NCBI GenBank assembly: GCA_020635255.1
Contig: JACKAC010000001.1
Span: 531,001-595,000, forward strand
Reading direction: 5' to 3'
DNA from: Ignavibacteriales bacterium
Lineage (GTDB): Bacteria > Bacteroidota > Ignavibacteria > Tepidaquicellales > Tepidaquicellaceae
DNA length: 64,000 bases
The translations under genes and the position numbers were made by a program. Positions 42,041 through 51,836 of the stretch are shown piece by piece. The notes below the pieces were generated by a model. The model was not told the DNA's origin, searched no databases, and was given only the letters and a program-made list of their open reading frames with translations. Positions within the stretch are counted from its first letter, which is position 1. Every line of letters begins with the position of its first letter.

Positions 42041-43150
42041 ATGCTCTATTATCTGGCGGAATACATCAACGCGACATACAGTCCACCAGGATTCGATGTG
42101 TTCCAGTTCATCACATTCAGAGCGGCACTATCGGCGATAACTGCGCTTCTCATTGGTTTTTTTGTAGGACCTAAGATAATAAAGATCCTGCAAAAAAAGC
42201 AGATCGGTGAAGCGAAGAAGGAAGACGGGCCGGAATTTCACTGGTCGAAAGCCGGTACACCGACGATGGGCGGTCTGATAATACTTATATCCTCGCTGGT
42301 ACCCGTTCTTTTATGGGGAAACCTGGGCAACATTTATGTTTTGATAATCCTTTTTGTGACTATTTCACTGGGCGTGGTGGGATTTACGGATGATTATTTG
42401 AAAGTGATCAAGCATTACAAGAAGGGGCTGGTTGCGAAGTATAAGCTGCTGGGGCAGTTTTTGGTGGGGCTGGTGATGGCGCTGGTGATATATTTCGCGC
42501 CTCAGTTCGATAGTATTAATACGATAACGACGATACCGTTTTTAAAGGGTGTGGAATTCGATTTCTCGATCTTTTATATACCTATAATAATCTTCATTAT
42601 TATAGCGACGTCAAACGCGGTAAACCTGACAGACGGACTGGATGGACTAGCAACGGGGACGGTGGGAATTGTGGTGCTAACGCTCGGAATAATTGCTTAT
42701 GTGTCAGGGAACATTCTAACGGCTGATTACCTCGACATCATTTATCTCAAGGGTGCCGGTGAACTTTCGGTATTTTGCACTGCTTTAGCCGGCGCTGCTC
42801 TTGGGTTTTTATGGTTTAATGCTTATCCCGCCCAGGTCTTTATGGGTGACACAGGTTCGTTGGCACTGGGCGGGGCAGTCGGGGCTCTAAGTATACTGGT
42901 GAAGAAGGAATTCCTCCTGCCGATATTGGGAGGGATCTTCTTCGTCGAAGCACTAACGGTGATATTACAGAGATATTATTTCAAGTACACGAAGAAGAAG
43001 TACGGCGAGGGGAGAAGGATATTCAAAATGGCACCTGTGCATCACCATTTCGAAATGACGGGTGTACCGGAGCCGAAGATCGTGATGAGGTTTTACATTA
43101 TTGCCGTAATACTTGCTATAGTCACACTGGCAACATTTAAGTTGAGATAG
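42041..43150 (+). CDS. mraY: Phospho-N-acetylmuramoyl-pentapeptide transferase MraY
   Basis: The protein has 369 residues and is a polytopic inner-membrane protein of about ten helices. It transfers phospho-MurNAc-pentapeptide to undecaprenyl phosphate (lipid I). Motifs: GTPTMGGLIIL, GFTDDYLKV (Asp pair), NAVNLTDGLDGLATG, GDTGSLALGG and APVHHHFE. A GGGGAT ribosome site lies just before the ATG. Confidence 0.96.
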   Translation: MLYYLAEYINATYSPPGFDVFQFITFRAALSAITALLIGFFVGPKIIKILQKKQIGEAKKEDGPEFHWSKAGTPTMGGLIILISSLVPVLLWGNLGNIYVLIILFVTISLGVVGFTDDYLKVIKHYKKGLVAKYKLLGQFLVGLVMALVIYFAPQFDSINTITTIPFLKGVEFDFSIFYIPIIIFIIIATSNAVNLTDGLDGLATGTVGIVVLTLGIIAYVSGNILTADYLDIIYLKGAGELSVFCTALAGAALGFLWFNAYPAQVFMGDTGSLALGGAVGALSILVKKEFLLPILGGIFFVEALTVILQRYYFKYTKKKYGEGRRIFKMAPVHHHFEMTGVPEPKIVMRFYIIAVILAIVTLATFKLR

Positions 43151-43156
43151 AAAAAA

Positions 43157-44506
43157 TTGAAGTTAGACGAGATAAGAAATAGTTCTTTTACAATTTTGGG
43201 AGCAGGGAGGAGCGGAATAGGAATCGCGAAGCTTCTTAAAAAGGCAGGCGCGAAAGTCTTTCTCAGCGACTCTAATCCCCCCGAAAAACTTGCTTACCTG
43301 GATGCGGGACTGCTGGAAAAGGAAGGAATTGAATACGAGATAGGCGAACACAGTGAAAAGGTTTTCGACAACGATGTTTTTATCAAGAGCCCGGGGATAC
43401 CGCCGGACAGCGCAGTGATAACAGGTGCTGTCAGCAGAGGCAAAAAGGTTGTGAGTGAGATAGAAGCGGGGTACTGGTTTTGTGAAGCTCCCATAATAGC
43501 AATAACGGGAACGAACGGTAAGACGACGACAACAGTACTGACCGGGGAAATGCTTAAGAACGCGGGCAAGGACGTGAAAGTCTGCGGGAATGTCGGGCTG
43601 GCTTTTTCGGAGGTGATACCGGAAGTAACAAAGGATTCGGTGGTGGTGCTGGAAGTAAGCAGTTTCCAGCTGGACAGTATAGAAGAGTTTAAGCCGAGAG
43701 CGGCAGTGTTCTTAAATTTTAAAGATGATCACCTGGACTGGCATAAGACGAGAGAAAATTACATGAATGCCAAGATGAAGATAACGATGAACCAGAATGA
43801 GAGCGACCTATTCGTTTACAATGAAGATGACGCAGAAATTATAAAGAATCTGGGGAACTTGAGAGCAAGGAAAGCAGGATTTGGAATGATAAAGGGAGAG
43901 AGCGATGAAGGGTGTTATTTAGAAGGAGAAACAATTTATTACTATAATAAAGAAATGAACGAAGCGGTAATAAATACAAACGAGATTTTCATTAAGGGAC
44001 TCCATAATGTTTACAACTCGATGGCGGGAATAATCTCTGCCATCGAGTTTGGAGTGAGCTTCGATGTAATTAGAGAAACATTAAGAACCTTTAAAGGTGT
44101 CGAACACAGGATAGAGTTTGTGAGGGAATTAAACGGAGTAAGGTTTTACAACGATTCCAAGGCAACGAACGTGGAATCGACAAAGATGGCGCTGATGAGC
44201 TTCGATAACAACATTGTACTGATATTAGGGGGGTACGGAAGCGCAAACTTCGATGAAATAAAGAGTATCGTGAAAGACAGAGTTAAAAAAATAATAGCGG
44301 TAGGAGATTCAAAGGAATTTGTGAAGGAGAATTTTGGCGAATTAACGGATGTGAGCGGTACATTTGAGGATGCAGTAACGAAAGCACATAGTGAAGCACA
44401 GCCGGGTGATGTGGTATTGCTTTCACCGGCATACAAGAGCTTCGATATGTTCAACAATTTCGAAGAAAGAGGAAGAGAATTTAAAAGAATAGTTAACTCA
44501 TTATAG
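43157..44506 (+). CDS. murD: UDP-MurNAc-L-Ala:D-Glu ligase MurD
   Basis: The protein has 449 residues from a TTG start 7 bases after mraY. Rossmann-like N terminus FTILGAGRSGIGIAKLL; ATP loop AITGTNGKTTTTVL; LEVSSFQLDSIEEFKPRAAVFLNFKDDHLDWH; FYNDSKATNVESTKMAL (DSKATN is diagnostic for MurD). It adds D-Glu to UDP-MurNAc-L-Ala. Confidence 0.95.
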   Translation: MKLDEIRNSSFTILGAGRSGIGIAKLLKKAGAKVFLSDSNPPEKLAYLDAGLLEKEGIEYEIGEHSEKVFDNDVFIKSPGIPPDSAVITGAVSRGKKVVSEIEAGYWFCEAPIIAITGTNGKTTTTVLTGEMLKNAGKDVKVCGNVGLAFSEVIPEVTKDSVVVLEVSSFQLDSIEEFKPRAAVFLNFKDDHLDWHKTRENYMNAKMKITMNQNESDLFVYNEDDAEIIKNLGNLRARKAGFGMIKGESDEGCYLEGETIYYYNKEMNEAVINTNEIFIKGLHNVYNSMAGIISAIEFGVSFDVIRETLRTFKGVEHRIEFVRELNGVRFYNDSKATNVESTKMALMSFDNNIVLILGGYGSANFDEIKSIVKDRVKKIIAVGDSKEFVKENFGELTDVSGTFEDAVTKAHSEAQPGDVVLLSPAYKSFDMFNNFEERGREFKRIVNSL

Positions 44507-44508
44507 TA

Positions 44509-45651
44509 ATGAACGAAGAAAGAGGAAAAATAGACATCTGGATATTACTGCCTGTACTATTCCTACTTATATTCAGCATTGGGGCGGTTTACAGCGCGAG
44601 CTCCTCTTTTGCGTTGGATGAGTTTTCGGACCCAATGTATTTATTCAAACAGCATGCGTTAAGAGTTATAGTATCGATCTTTTTTATTTTCCTTTTTGCG
44701 AAAATAGATTACAGATATCTACAGGACGCGGCAAAGCCGTTGATAATAGTTTCCATACTGCTCCTGCTGTATATATTTATCGGCGGTCAAAGCAGTGTAA
44801 AAGGCGCGGCAAGATGGATATTCATAGGCCCGTTCAGCTTTCAACCTTCGGACCTGGCAAAGTTCACACTGCTCATTTACATATCCGCGTTACTGGTTAA
44901 AAAGAAAGATTACGCGTGGATGCTTTACAGAGGATATCTGCCGATATTATTCTATCTATTGCTTGTAACGGGACTTGTGGCGCTACAGCCTAACTTCTCG
45001 ACTTCGCTGATAATTTTTGGAACGGGAATACTGATATTGTTTAATTCGAATGTGAAGAAGAAGCACATTATGTACACGATAGTTGCTCTAATACCGCTCG
45101 GAATAATATTCGTTCTTTCCAAGGCATACATTATAGACAGGATAACATCGCATGCGGAATATACCGGGGGCGGTGATTCGAATTACCAGCTGTACCAGGC
45201 GATAATAGGATTCGGTAACGGCGGGCTATTCGGAATCGGACCAGGAAATTCACTACAAAGGGAATTCTTCCTGCCGGAAGCGCATGGTGACTTTATTTAC
45301 TCTATTATAGGTGAAGAATACGGATTTATAGGAACTATGGCAGTGCTTATGCTTTTCATGGTGATAATGTTCAGAGGATTTAAAGTGTCGAAGGAGATAA
45401 AGGACGATTTTGGAAGATATGTTTCTTTCGGTATAACGGCGGTAATAACAGCTTATGCCGTAATAAACATGTTCGTTTCAACGGGGATCGCTCCGACGAC
45501 GGGTGTGCCGATGCCTTTTATAAGCTACGGAGGTACGGCGATGATAATTAATTCGATAGCGATAGGAATACTGCTGAACATTTCCTCATTCAGGAATGAG
45601 CCGAAGACGACGTTTGCGGAAGAACCCGAAGGGGAGGTACTCAACATTTAA
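44509..45651 (+). CDS. ftsW: Peptidoglycan glycosyltransferase FtsW
   Basis: The protein has 380 residues with about ten transmembrane helices of the SEDS family. Motifs: GGQSSVKGAARWIFIGPFSFQPSDLAKF, the catalytic-loop region with LPEAHGDFIYSIIGEEYGFIG, and GIAPTTGVPMPFISYGGTAM. It polymerises septal glycan with FtsI. The murG ATG overlaps its stop (TAATG). Confidence 0.95.
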   Translation: MNEERGKIDIWILLPVLFLLIFSIGAVYSASSSFALDEFSDPMYLFKQHALRVIVSIFFIFLFAKIDYRYLQDAAKPLIIVSILLLLYIFIGGQSSVKGAARWIFIGPFSFQPSDLAKFTLLIYISALLVKKKDYAWMLYRGYLPILFYLLLVTGLVALQPNFSTSLIIFGTGILILFNSNVKKKHIMYTIVALIPLGIIFVLSKAYIIDRITSHAEYTGGGDSNYQLYQAIIGFGNGGLFGIGPGNSLQREFFLPEAHGDFIYSIIGEEYGFIGTMAVLMLFMVIMFRGFKVSKEIKDDFGRYVSFGITAVITAYAVINMFVSTGIAPTTGVPMPFISYGGTAMIINSIAIGILLNISSFRNEPKTTFAEEPEGEVLNI

Positions 45652-46736
45652 TGAAAGTACTTTTTGCCTGCGGAGGAACCGGAGGGCACATATACCCGGC
45701 GATAGCGATCGCCGACGAGATAATGAAGCGGGATGAAAATGCAGGGATACTTTTTGTAGGAGCTAAGGGAAAGATTGAAGAAAAGATAGTACCGGATAAC
45801 GGATTTGAACTAAAGACAATTACGATAAAGGGGTTAGACAGAAAGAATTTTTTTAAGAACATAACATTACCGATAAAGATATTAGGGGCAGTGAAAGATT
45901 GCAGGAAAATAATAAGAGAATTTGGTCCCGACGTGGCAATCGGCACAGGCGGTTATTCGAGCCTGCCCGCGATATACGCGGCGTCTAAAATGGGTATTCC
46001 AACACTTATACAGGGCGGTGACTCATATCCGAGCAAGGTAACGAAGTTCCTATCGAAGTATGTCAGCAGGGTAGTGATAAATTTTGAAGAAACGCGCGCT
46101 CATTTAAAGAGAAAAGAAAATATAATAAGATTTTCTCATCCGGTCAGGGCTTCACTGAGCAGGGTTTCAAAAGAAGAAGCATATGAATTATTCGGACTGG
46201 ACAGCGGGAAAAGAACCCTGTTTATTTTCGGGGGCAGCCAGGGAGCAAAGGGAATCAATGAAGCGGTCGAGAATATAATCGATAAGCTGAGAGAAATGAA
46301 CATTAACATTATCTGGCAGACAGGGAAGACGGATTTTGACAGACTGCATGAGAAATATAATGACGATAGCCAGGATGTAAAGGTGTACGAGTTCATAGAA
46401 CATATAGGGCATGCATACAGCATTGCGGACCTCGTCGTTTGCAGGGCAGGCATCAGCAGTATTATGGAGCTTTCGACACTTGGTTTGGCAGCGCTTTTGA
46501 TACCGTATCCATTCGCGGCGGAGAACCATCAAGAAAAAAACGCAAGAACAATAGAGAGAGCGAAAGCAGGATTGGTACTGGAACAAAATGAGTTAAAAGA
46601 AAAACTGTTTGAGACGATACAAAGTACTTTATCGAATGACGTTCTTTTAAATGAAATGAGGGAGAACATAAGACAGTTCTCCGATCCACAAGCCGCGGAG
46701 AAGATCGCGGATGAAGCCTTAAAGCTCGTTGCGTAG
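45651..46736 (+). CDS. murG: UDP-GlcNAc:lipid I GlcNAc transferase MurG
   Basis: The protein has 361 residues, a GT-B fold glycosyltransferase at the cytoplasmic membrane face that makes lipid II. Motifs: ACGGTGGHIYPAIAIAD, GTGGYSSLPA, the GGSQGAKGINEAV loop and CRAGISSIMELSTLGLAALLIPYPFAAENHQEKNA. The MurC start follows its stop directly. Confidence 0.95.
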   Translation: MKVLFACGGTGGHIYPAIAIADEIMKRDENAGILFVGAKGKIEEKIVPDNGFELKTITIKGLDRKNFFKNITLPIKILGAVKDCRKIIREFGPDVAIGTGGYSSLPAIYAASKMGIPTLIQGGDSYPSKVTKFLSKYVSRVVINFEETRAHLKRKENIIRFSHPVRASLSRVSKEEAYELFGLDSGKRTLFIFGGSQGAKGINEAVENIIDKLREMNINIIWQTGKTDFDRLHEKYNDDSQDVKVYEFIEHIGHAYSIADLVVCRAGISSIMELSTLGLAALLIPYPFAAENHQEKNARTIERAKAGLVLEQNELKEKLFETIQSTLSNDVLLNEMRENIRQFSDPQAAEKIADEALKLVA

Positions 46737-48143
46737 ATGTCACAGCCGGATATAGAAATATTAAATGGCGTGAAGAAGATACATTTGATCGGTATTGGCG
46801 GAATAGGGATGAGCGGGATAGCGGAGTATCTATTGAGAAAGGGTTACGAAGTTTCGGGCAGTGACATGACGCTTACTGACATAACAGCGAGGCTTCACAG
46901 CCTGGGCGCAAAAATATCGGAAGGGCATACCGGAGAATACCTGCACCAGGACACAGACCTTGTGGTTTACACGGCGGCGGTACATGATGACAACCCGGAA
47001 TTTAAGAAGGCGGCGGCATACGGAATGAAGATGATAAAGAGGGCGGAGATGCTCGGTCATATAGTTAACGGGATGTACCTGATAGCAGTAGCAGGCACTC
47101 ATGGAAAGACGACGACAACTTCGATGATAGCGAAGGTTCTCTTAGATAACGATTACGATCCTACGGTTTTTGTCGGGGGAAACGTGAGCTTTCTGGAAGG
47201 AGCGTCGAGCAGGATCGGTAACGGCAAGTACGCAGTGGTAGAAGCGGATGAGTATGACAGGAGCTTTCACAGGCTGAAACCGGACGTAGCAGTGATAACG
47301 AACGTGGAATACGATCACTCGGACATTTACAGCAGTTTCGCCGACATGAAGAAGGCTTTCGCAGACTTCTGCAAAAATCTGAAAAAGGATGGGAAGATAG
47401 TTGCCTGCGGAGACGATGAGAACATGAGGGGAGTTGTAGAGATGAGCGGTATCAAGGAAGCGATGTATTACGGGCTTGAAAAGGATAACGATTACAGGAT
47501 ACGGCAGATAAAGTATTCAAAGGATGGTGTGAGATTTTTATTAAGAAAGAAGGAAGTTCATTTACATATTTTCGGCGAACATAACATACTAAACGCTTCA
47601 GCCACCCGCATCGCAGCGAGAATAGCCGGGATAAAGTTCGGCGGATTCCAGAAAAGCATGGAAACGTACAAAGGGGTGCAGAGGAGACTGGAGCTGAAGT
47701 ACGACGGAAAGGTGAAGGTCTTCGATGACTACGCGCATCACCCGACGGAAATAAACGCAACGATGGACGCAGTGAAGAGGATGAAGCCGAAAAGAATAAT
47801 AACAGTTTTTCAGCCTCATTTGTATTCGAGAACGAGGGATTTTCACAAGGAGTTCGCAGAGGCTCTAAAAAAAAACGATATACTCATCCTTGCAAAGATA
47901 TACCCTGCAAGGGAAGCTCCGATAGAAGGGGTGACGAGCGAAATGATATTGAACGATCTTTCAGAAAGAGAAAAAAAGAAAGCATTTTACATTCAAAACG
48001 AACAGGAGATCTACTCAATGCTGTATGATAACATAAAGAAGGGCGACTATATAATATTCCAGGGAGCGGGTACGATCACCAATTATTGTAATGAATTCGT
48101 GAGTCTTTTGGAAAAGAGAAACGAAATGGCACATACGGCATGA
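46737..48143 (+). CDS. murC: UDP-MurNAc:L-Ala ligase MurC
   Basis: The protein has 468 residues and performs the first amino-acid addition in the wall precursor pathway. GIGGIGMSGIAEYLL N-terminal Rossmann loop; AVAGTHGKTTTTSM P-loop (THGKTT is typical of MurC); EADEYDRSF; DDYAHHPTEI; VFQPHLYSRT. It overlaps ftsQ by 4 bases (ATGA). No murB or ddl lies between murC and ftsQ. Confidence 0.95.
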   Translation: MSQPDIEILNGVKKIHLIGIGGIGMSGIAEYLLRKGYEVSGSDMTLTDITARLHSLGAKISEGHTGEYLHQDTDLVVYTAAVHDDNPEFKKAAAYGMKMIKRAEMLGHIVNGMYLIAVAGTHGKTTTTSMIAKVLLDNDYDPTVFVGGNVSFLEGASSRIGNGKYAVVEADEYDRSFHRLKPDVAVITNVEYDHSDIYSSFADMKKAFADFCKNLKKDGKIVACGDDENMRGVVEMSGIKEAMYYGLEKDNDYRIRQIKYSKDGVRFLLRKKEVHLHIFGEHNILNASATRIAARIAGIKFGGFQKSMETYKGVQRRLELKYDGKVKVFDDYAHHPTEINATMDAVKRMKPKRIITVFQPHLYSRTRDFHKEFAEALKKNDILILAKIYPAREAPIEGVTSEMILNDLSEREKKKAFYIQNEQEIYSMLYDNIKKGDYIIFQGAGTITNYCNEFVSLLEKRNEMAHTA

Positions 48144-48985
48144 ATATGTCAATAAAGAAAATAGGGGTGCTTGCACTGCTGGTCGTGGCGCTGATAGCGT
48201 CGACGGTGTTCCTTGCCAATAAGTGGAGGAATGACGAGGTATTTACGAAGATAACTGTCGAAGGGAATTACACGATAGACAGGAATGAGATACTCGCGGC
48301 GGCAAGGATAAAGGATGACAGCACTATAAATGTGGACGAGCTGAATATAGACCTGATTCAGGACAGGATAGCTGAGCATCCGGAGATCAAGAAAGTCTTC
48401 GTAAGTAAAGAACCACCGGCAGAGCTTAAGATACAGATCATCGAGAAGAATCCGATAGCGGTACTGAACACAGGCAGTGAGGTTAAGCTTATAGATAACG
48501 AGCTGGAGATATTTCCGTTCAATAATTACGAGAAGATGTTCGATATGCCCGTAATAAGTGGGTTAAAGGTAAAGCCGACGAAGATTGACCCGGATAAGCT
48601 GGACGAGGAGGACCTACGGATAGCGGCGTTCATTATTACGAATGCGAGGAGAGAGGGGAAGTCGGTGCTTTATGAGATATCCGAGGTGAATATGTCGGAT
48701 TCGGAGAAGGTGATAGTTTATTCGAATGAAATGGGAGTGCCGTTTTATTTCCCTAGGATCAAAGGTAAGAGTATAGTGGATAAAGAGTATCAGGATCTGC
48801 TGAAAGAAAAGCTTGATGTATACCAGGAGTTTTGCGAGAAGATACTGGGGAGCCAGAAGGATATAATGTACGTAGATCTGAGATTTTCAAACCAGGTAGT
48901 GGTTAATTATAAACGAAATATCATAACTCAAGGGGATGAAGAGTCCCAGAGGGAGAAAAATGAGTCCCAAAAAGAAAAAATCTAA
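48140..48985 (+). CDS. ftsQ: Cell division protein FtsQ
   Basis: The protein has 281 residues. Short cytoplasmic N terminus, one transmembrane helix (about 7-25), a POTRA domain (FTKITVEGNYTIDRNEILAAARI, IAEHPEIKKVFVSKEPPAELKIQIIEKNPIAVL) and a C-terminal beta domain ending VDLRFSNQVVVNY. It scaffolds FtsL and FtsW in the periplasm. The tail is highly charged and overlaps the ftsA start. Confidence 0.9.
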   Translation: MNMSIKKIGVLALLVVALIASTVFLANKWRNDEVFTKITVEGNYTIDRNEILAAARIKDDSTINVDELNIDLIQDRIAEHPEIKKVFVSKEPPAELKIQIIEKNPIAVLNTGSEVKLIDNELEIFPFNNYEKMFDMPVISGLKVKPTKIDPDKLDEEDLRIAAFIITNARREGKSVLYEISEVNMSDSEKVIVYSNEMGVPFYFPRIKGKSIVDKEYQDLLKEKLDVYQEFCEKILGSQKDIMYVDLRFSNQVVVNYKRNIITQGDEESQREKNESQKEKI

Positions 48986-50249
48986 ATCAAACGACGAGAT
49001 AATTGTCGGGCTGGACGTAGGTACTACAAAGATCTGCGTGATAGTAGCGCGTGCAGGTAAGGATAATAAGCTGGATATACTGGGCATAGGAATGGCTCCA
49101 TCGGATGGGCTTCACAGGGGGATAGTGGTAAATCCTCACAAGACCATAGATTCGATCCAGAAAGCTCTGGACGAGGCGGAATTGAACTCCGGTGTGGAGA
49201 TTGATTCCGTAACGGTGGGTATTGCGGGGCATCACATAAGGTGCATACAGTCGAGCAGTACCGTGGGGATAAACAATCCCGACCGTGTGATACAGGAAGA
49301 GGACATAGAGCGACTGATCGAGCAGGCAAGGATAATGAAACTGCCGAGCGATACAAAGATTATAGACGTTATACCGCAGGAGTATATAATAGATGGTAAG
49401 GACGGTATATTCGAGACTCCGGTGGGGATGTTTGGGGTGAGGCTGGAAGCGAAGGTGAACATCATCACAGGGCTGGTCTCATCGATAGACGATCTCTCGA
49501 AATGTGTGACGAGCTGTGGTGTGCATATAGATGATATTGTGCTGGAGCCAATCGCATCATCATATTCGGTGCTGGATGAGACGGAGAAGAAGGTGGGTGT
49601 GGCGATGATAGATATAGGCGGAGGTACAACTGATATAGCGGTGTTTAAGAAGGGAGTATTGAAATACACAGCGGGTATCGGTATAGCCGGAAACCTGGTA
49701 ACGAACGATATAGTGGAAGCGCTCGGCATAGCAGAGAGCGAAGCAGAAAGGATAAAGAGGGAATACGGGTACGCAACTGTCGGCGAGATATTGAATGATG
49801 ATATAATCACGGTAGAGGCTATAAAGGGCAAGGTTCCGAAGAAGACCAGGAAGAGCATACTAGCGAGGATAATACAAGCAAGGATGCAGGATATATTCGA
49901 ACTGGCGGCGATAGAGATACAAAATTCGATGATAGCGAATGAGCTTCACGCGGGGGTAGTAGTGACAGGCGGAGGTTCGCTGGTAAAGGGCACGAAGGAA
50001 TTAGCCGAGGGCATCATGGGAACGGACGTGAACCTCGGTATTCCGACGGGGCTTACGGGCGGACTAATAAAGGAAGTTGAAAGTCCGATATTCGCGACGG
50101 GAGTAGGGCTGGTGCTTTATAGGTATAAGTCACTTCATGACGACGATAAGCCGGTATTCGAGAAAGCCGGATCGGTGGACAGGAAAAAGAAGAACGTCAA
50201 CATGAAGAATATATTTTCAAAAATAAAGGAGTGGTTCGACGAACTCTAA
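48960..50249 (+). CDS. ftsA: Cell division protein FtsA
   Basis: The protein has 429 residues from ATG 48960 (MSPKKKKSKSNDEIIVGLDVGTTK), preceded by GGGAG; an ATG at 48936 would add 8 residues. Actin-fold phosphate loops: GLDVGTTKICVIVARA and MIDIGGGTTDIAVFKKG; adenosine motif VVTGGGSLVKG. The C-terminal helix MKNIFSKIKEWFDEL is the amphipathic membrane-targeting tail. It anchors FtsZ to the membrane. Confidence 0.94.
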   Translation: MSPKKKKSKSNDEIIVGLDVGTTKICVIVARAGKDNKLDILGIGMAPSDGLHRGIVVNPHKTIDSIQKALDEAELNSGVEIDSVTVGIAGHHIRCIQSSSTVGINNPDRVIQEEDIERLIEQARIMKLPSDTKIIDVIPQEYIIDGKDGIFETPVGMFGVRLEAKVNIITGLVSSIDDLSKCVTSCGVHIDDIVLEPIASSYSVLDETEKKVGVAMIDIGGGTTDIAVFKKGVLKYTAGIGIAGNLVTNDIVEALGIAESEAERIKREYGYATVGEILNDDIITVEAIKGKVPKKTRKSILARIIQARMQDIFELAAIEIQNSMIANELHAGVVVTGGGSLVKGTKELAEGIMGTDVNLGIPTGLTGGLIKEVESPIFATGVGLVLYRYKSLHDDDKPVFEKAGSVDRKKKNVNMKNIFSKIKEWFDEL

Positions 50250-50312
50250 ATAAGTTAAAAAAAAGCAATCAAATAATCAGCAAGTCAAACATAATAGAAA
50301 GGGCAACAAAAA

Positions 50313-51545
50313 ATGGCAATTAGATTACTTACCAACGAACGAGGTAATGCCAAGATCCGCGTAGTAGGCGTAGGCGGCGGCGGCGGAAATGCTCTCAATA
50401 CCATGGTGCAAAAAGGTATAGAGGGTGTTGAGTTCATTGCAGTAAACACCGATCTCCAGGCATTGGAGAACAGTAAAGCCGATCTTAAAATCCAGATCGG
50501 GAAAAACCTTACGAACGGTCTCGGTGCAGGCATGAACTTCGAGACGGGCAAGAAGGCAGTCGAAGAGAATAGGGACGAGATCGAAAGAGCTCTATCGGGC
50601 AGTGACATGGTTTTTGTAACTGCAGGAATGGGAGGAGGTACCGGTACTGGTGGTGCTCCCGAACTTGCGCGCATAGCAAAAAGCATGAACGCGCTCGTGG
50701 TGGCAATTGTAACGACCCCGTTCAAATTCGAGGGTAAACCAAGGCTTCAGCAGGCAGTTTCGGGTATCGAGAATTTAAAGGATGAAGTCGATAGTCTCAT
50801 CGTGATCCCTAACCAGAAGATATTCGATCTTATAACAGGGGATACCACAAAGAGAGAAGCATTCGAGATGGCTGACAGAGTTTTATACAATGCAACGAGA
50901 GGAATTTCACAGATCATTACAAAGACAGGTGAGATCAACGTAGACTTTGCCGATGTCCGCACGATAATGAAAGACATGGGCGATGCAATGATAGGTACCG
51001 GTCTTGCTTCAGGCGACGAGAGAGCTTTAAAATCCGCTAAGGATGCTCTTTCAAACCCGCTTTTAGAAGAAATCGATATTACAGGATCAGCATGTGTCCT
51101 TACGAACATCTGCAGTAACGGAAACATTAAGATGTCCGAGATTGAAAAGATCAACGATCTTATTCAGGGTGAAGCAGGTGAGGACGCAAAATACATCTTC
51201 GGTGTAGTAGATGACGAAGATATGGGTGACGAGATAATGGTTACGGTTATCGCAACGGGATTCCGTGGTGCAACACAAAGCAAGGATGATGATTCCGACA
51301 TGGTGGTACAGGAAAATATCATATTCCCGGATACAGGTAAGATAACAAAGATCCCGACCCCGGAAGAGCTTGCGCAGTATGACGAACCCGCAATAAAGAG
51401 GAGAAAAATAAACATTAACGATGATCTCAGTGAGGAAGATATCAAAGATACAATATCAGATGACGATGATGATCTGGGTTTCAGCGAATTCGACTTTAAC
51501 GAAGATTTCAAGAAACCTGCCTTTTTGAGAAGGCAAATGGATTAA
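50313..51545 (+). CDS. ftsZ: Cell division protein FtsZ
   Basis: The protein has 410 residues, a tubulin-like GTPase that forms the Z ring. Phosphate loop GGGTGTG at 107-113 in AGMGGGTGTGGAPELA; T7 loop NVDFADVRTIMKDMG with the catalytic Asp; an acidic, disordered linker (about 335-395); and the conserved C-terminal peptide PAFLRRQMD that contacts FtsA. It has its own AGAAAGG ribosome site 63 bases after ftsA and closes the dcw cluster. Confidence 0.97.
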   Translation: MAIRLLTNERGNAKIRVVGVGGGGGNALNTMVQKGIEGVEFIAVNTDLQALENSKADLKIQIGKNLTNGLGAGMNFETGKKAVEENRDEIERALSGSDMVFVTAGMGGGTGTGGAPELARIAKSMNALVVAIVTTPFKFEGKPRLQQAVSGIENLKDEVDSLIVIPNQKIFDLITGDTTKREAFEMADRVLYNATRGISQIITKTGEINVDFADVRTIMKDMGDAMIGTGLASGDERALKSAKDALSNPLLEEIDITGSACVLTNICSNGNIKMSEIEKINDLIQGEAGEDAKYIFGVVDDEDMGDEIMVTVIATGFRGATQSKDDDSDMVVQENIIFPDTGKITKIPTPEELAQYDEPAIKRRKININDDLSEEDIKDTISDDDDDLGFSEFDFNEDFKKPAFLRRQMD

Positions 51546-51639
51546 GCAATTAATTAGTTAAACATTTAGCACCAATTTTTTTCTGTTGCATATTCGATTT
51601 AACTAAATTAATTTGCTTTTACTTTAGTTCTCAATAAAT

Positions 51640-51751
51640 CTGACTTATTAAGAAAGGTGGAGGGACTAGGCCCTGTGAAGCCTTGGCAACCGTCCGAATA
51701 AAAGGAAAGGTGCCAATTCCTATTTTCCGTATCGGAAAAAAGATGAGTCAG
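51640..51751 (+). promoter_or_regulatory. SAM-I (S-box) riboswitch aptamer
   Basis: P1 pairs CTGACT (51640-51645) with AGTCAG (51746-51751). The conserved core is present: AAGAAAGGTGGAGGGACT, GGCCCTGTGAAGCC, TGGCAACC, then AAGGTGCCAATTCC and AAAAGATGAG. This is the S-box consensus that binds S-adenosylmethionine. It lies upstream of metH. Confidence 0.92.
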
Positions 51752-51791
51752 TAGGATTTAGTTAATCGAAAAGAAAAACTTTCTATTATAC

Positions 51792-51825
51792 AAATCTCTA
51801 CTGATGCCGGTAGAGATTTTTTTTT
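51792..51825 (+). terminator. Riboswitch-controlled terminator
   Basis: AAATCTCTAC (51792-51801) pairs with GTAGAGATTT (51810-51819), followed by T to 51825. It lies 12 bases before the metH ATG and is the expression platform: SAM binding should favour it and switch metH off. Confidence 0.85.
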
Positions 51826-51836
51826 GGCATAAATCT

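Noticed and set aside
51612..51642. TTTG-N19-TAAATCTG resembling a promoter for metH
   Set aside because: Its start point would fall after the 5' strand of riboswitch P1, which must be transcribed, so the real promoter should lie further upstream.
51804..51836. In-frame ATG 11 codons upstream of metH
   Set aside because: It lies inside the riboswitch terminator loop and has no ribosome site; MSKDIKE at 51837 is the normal family start.
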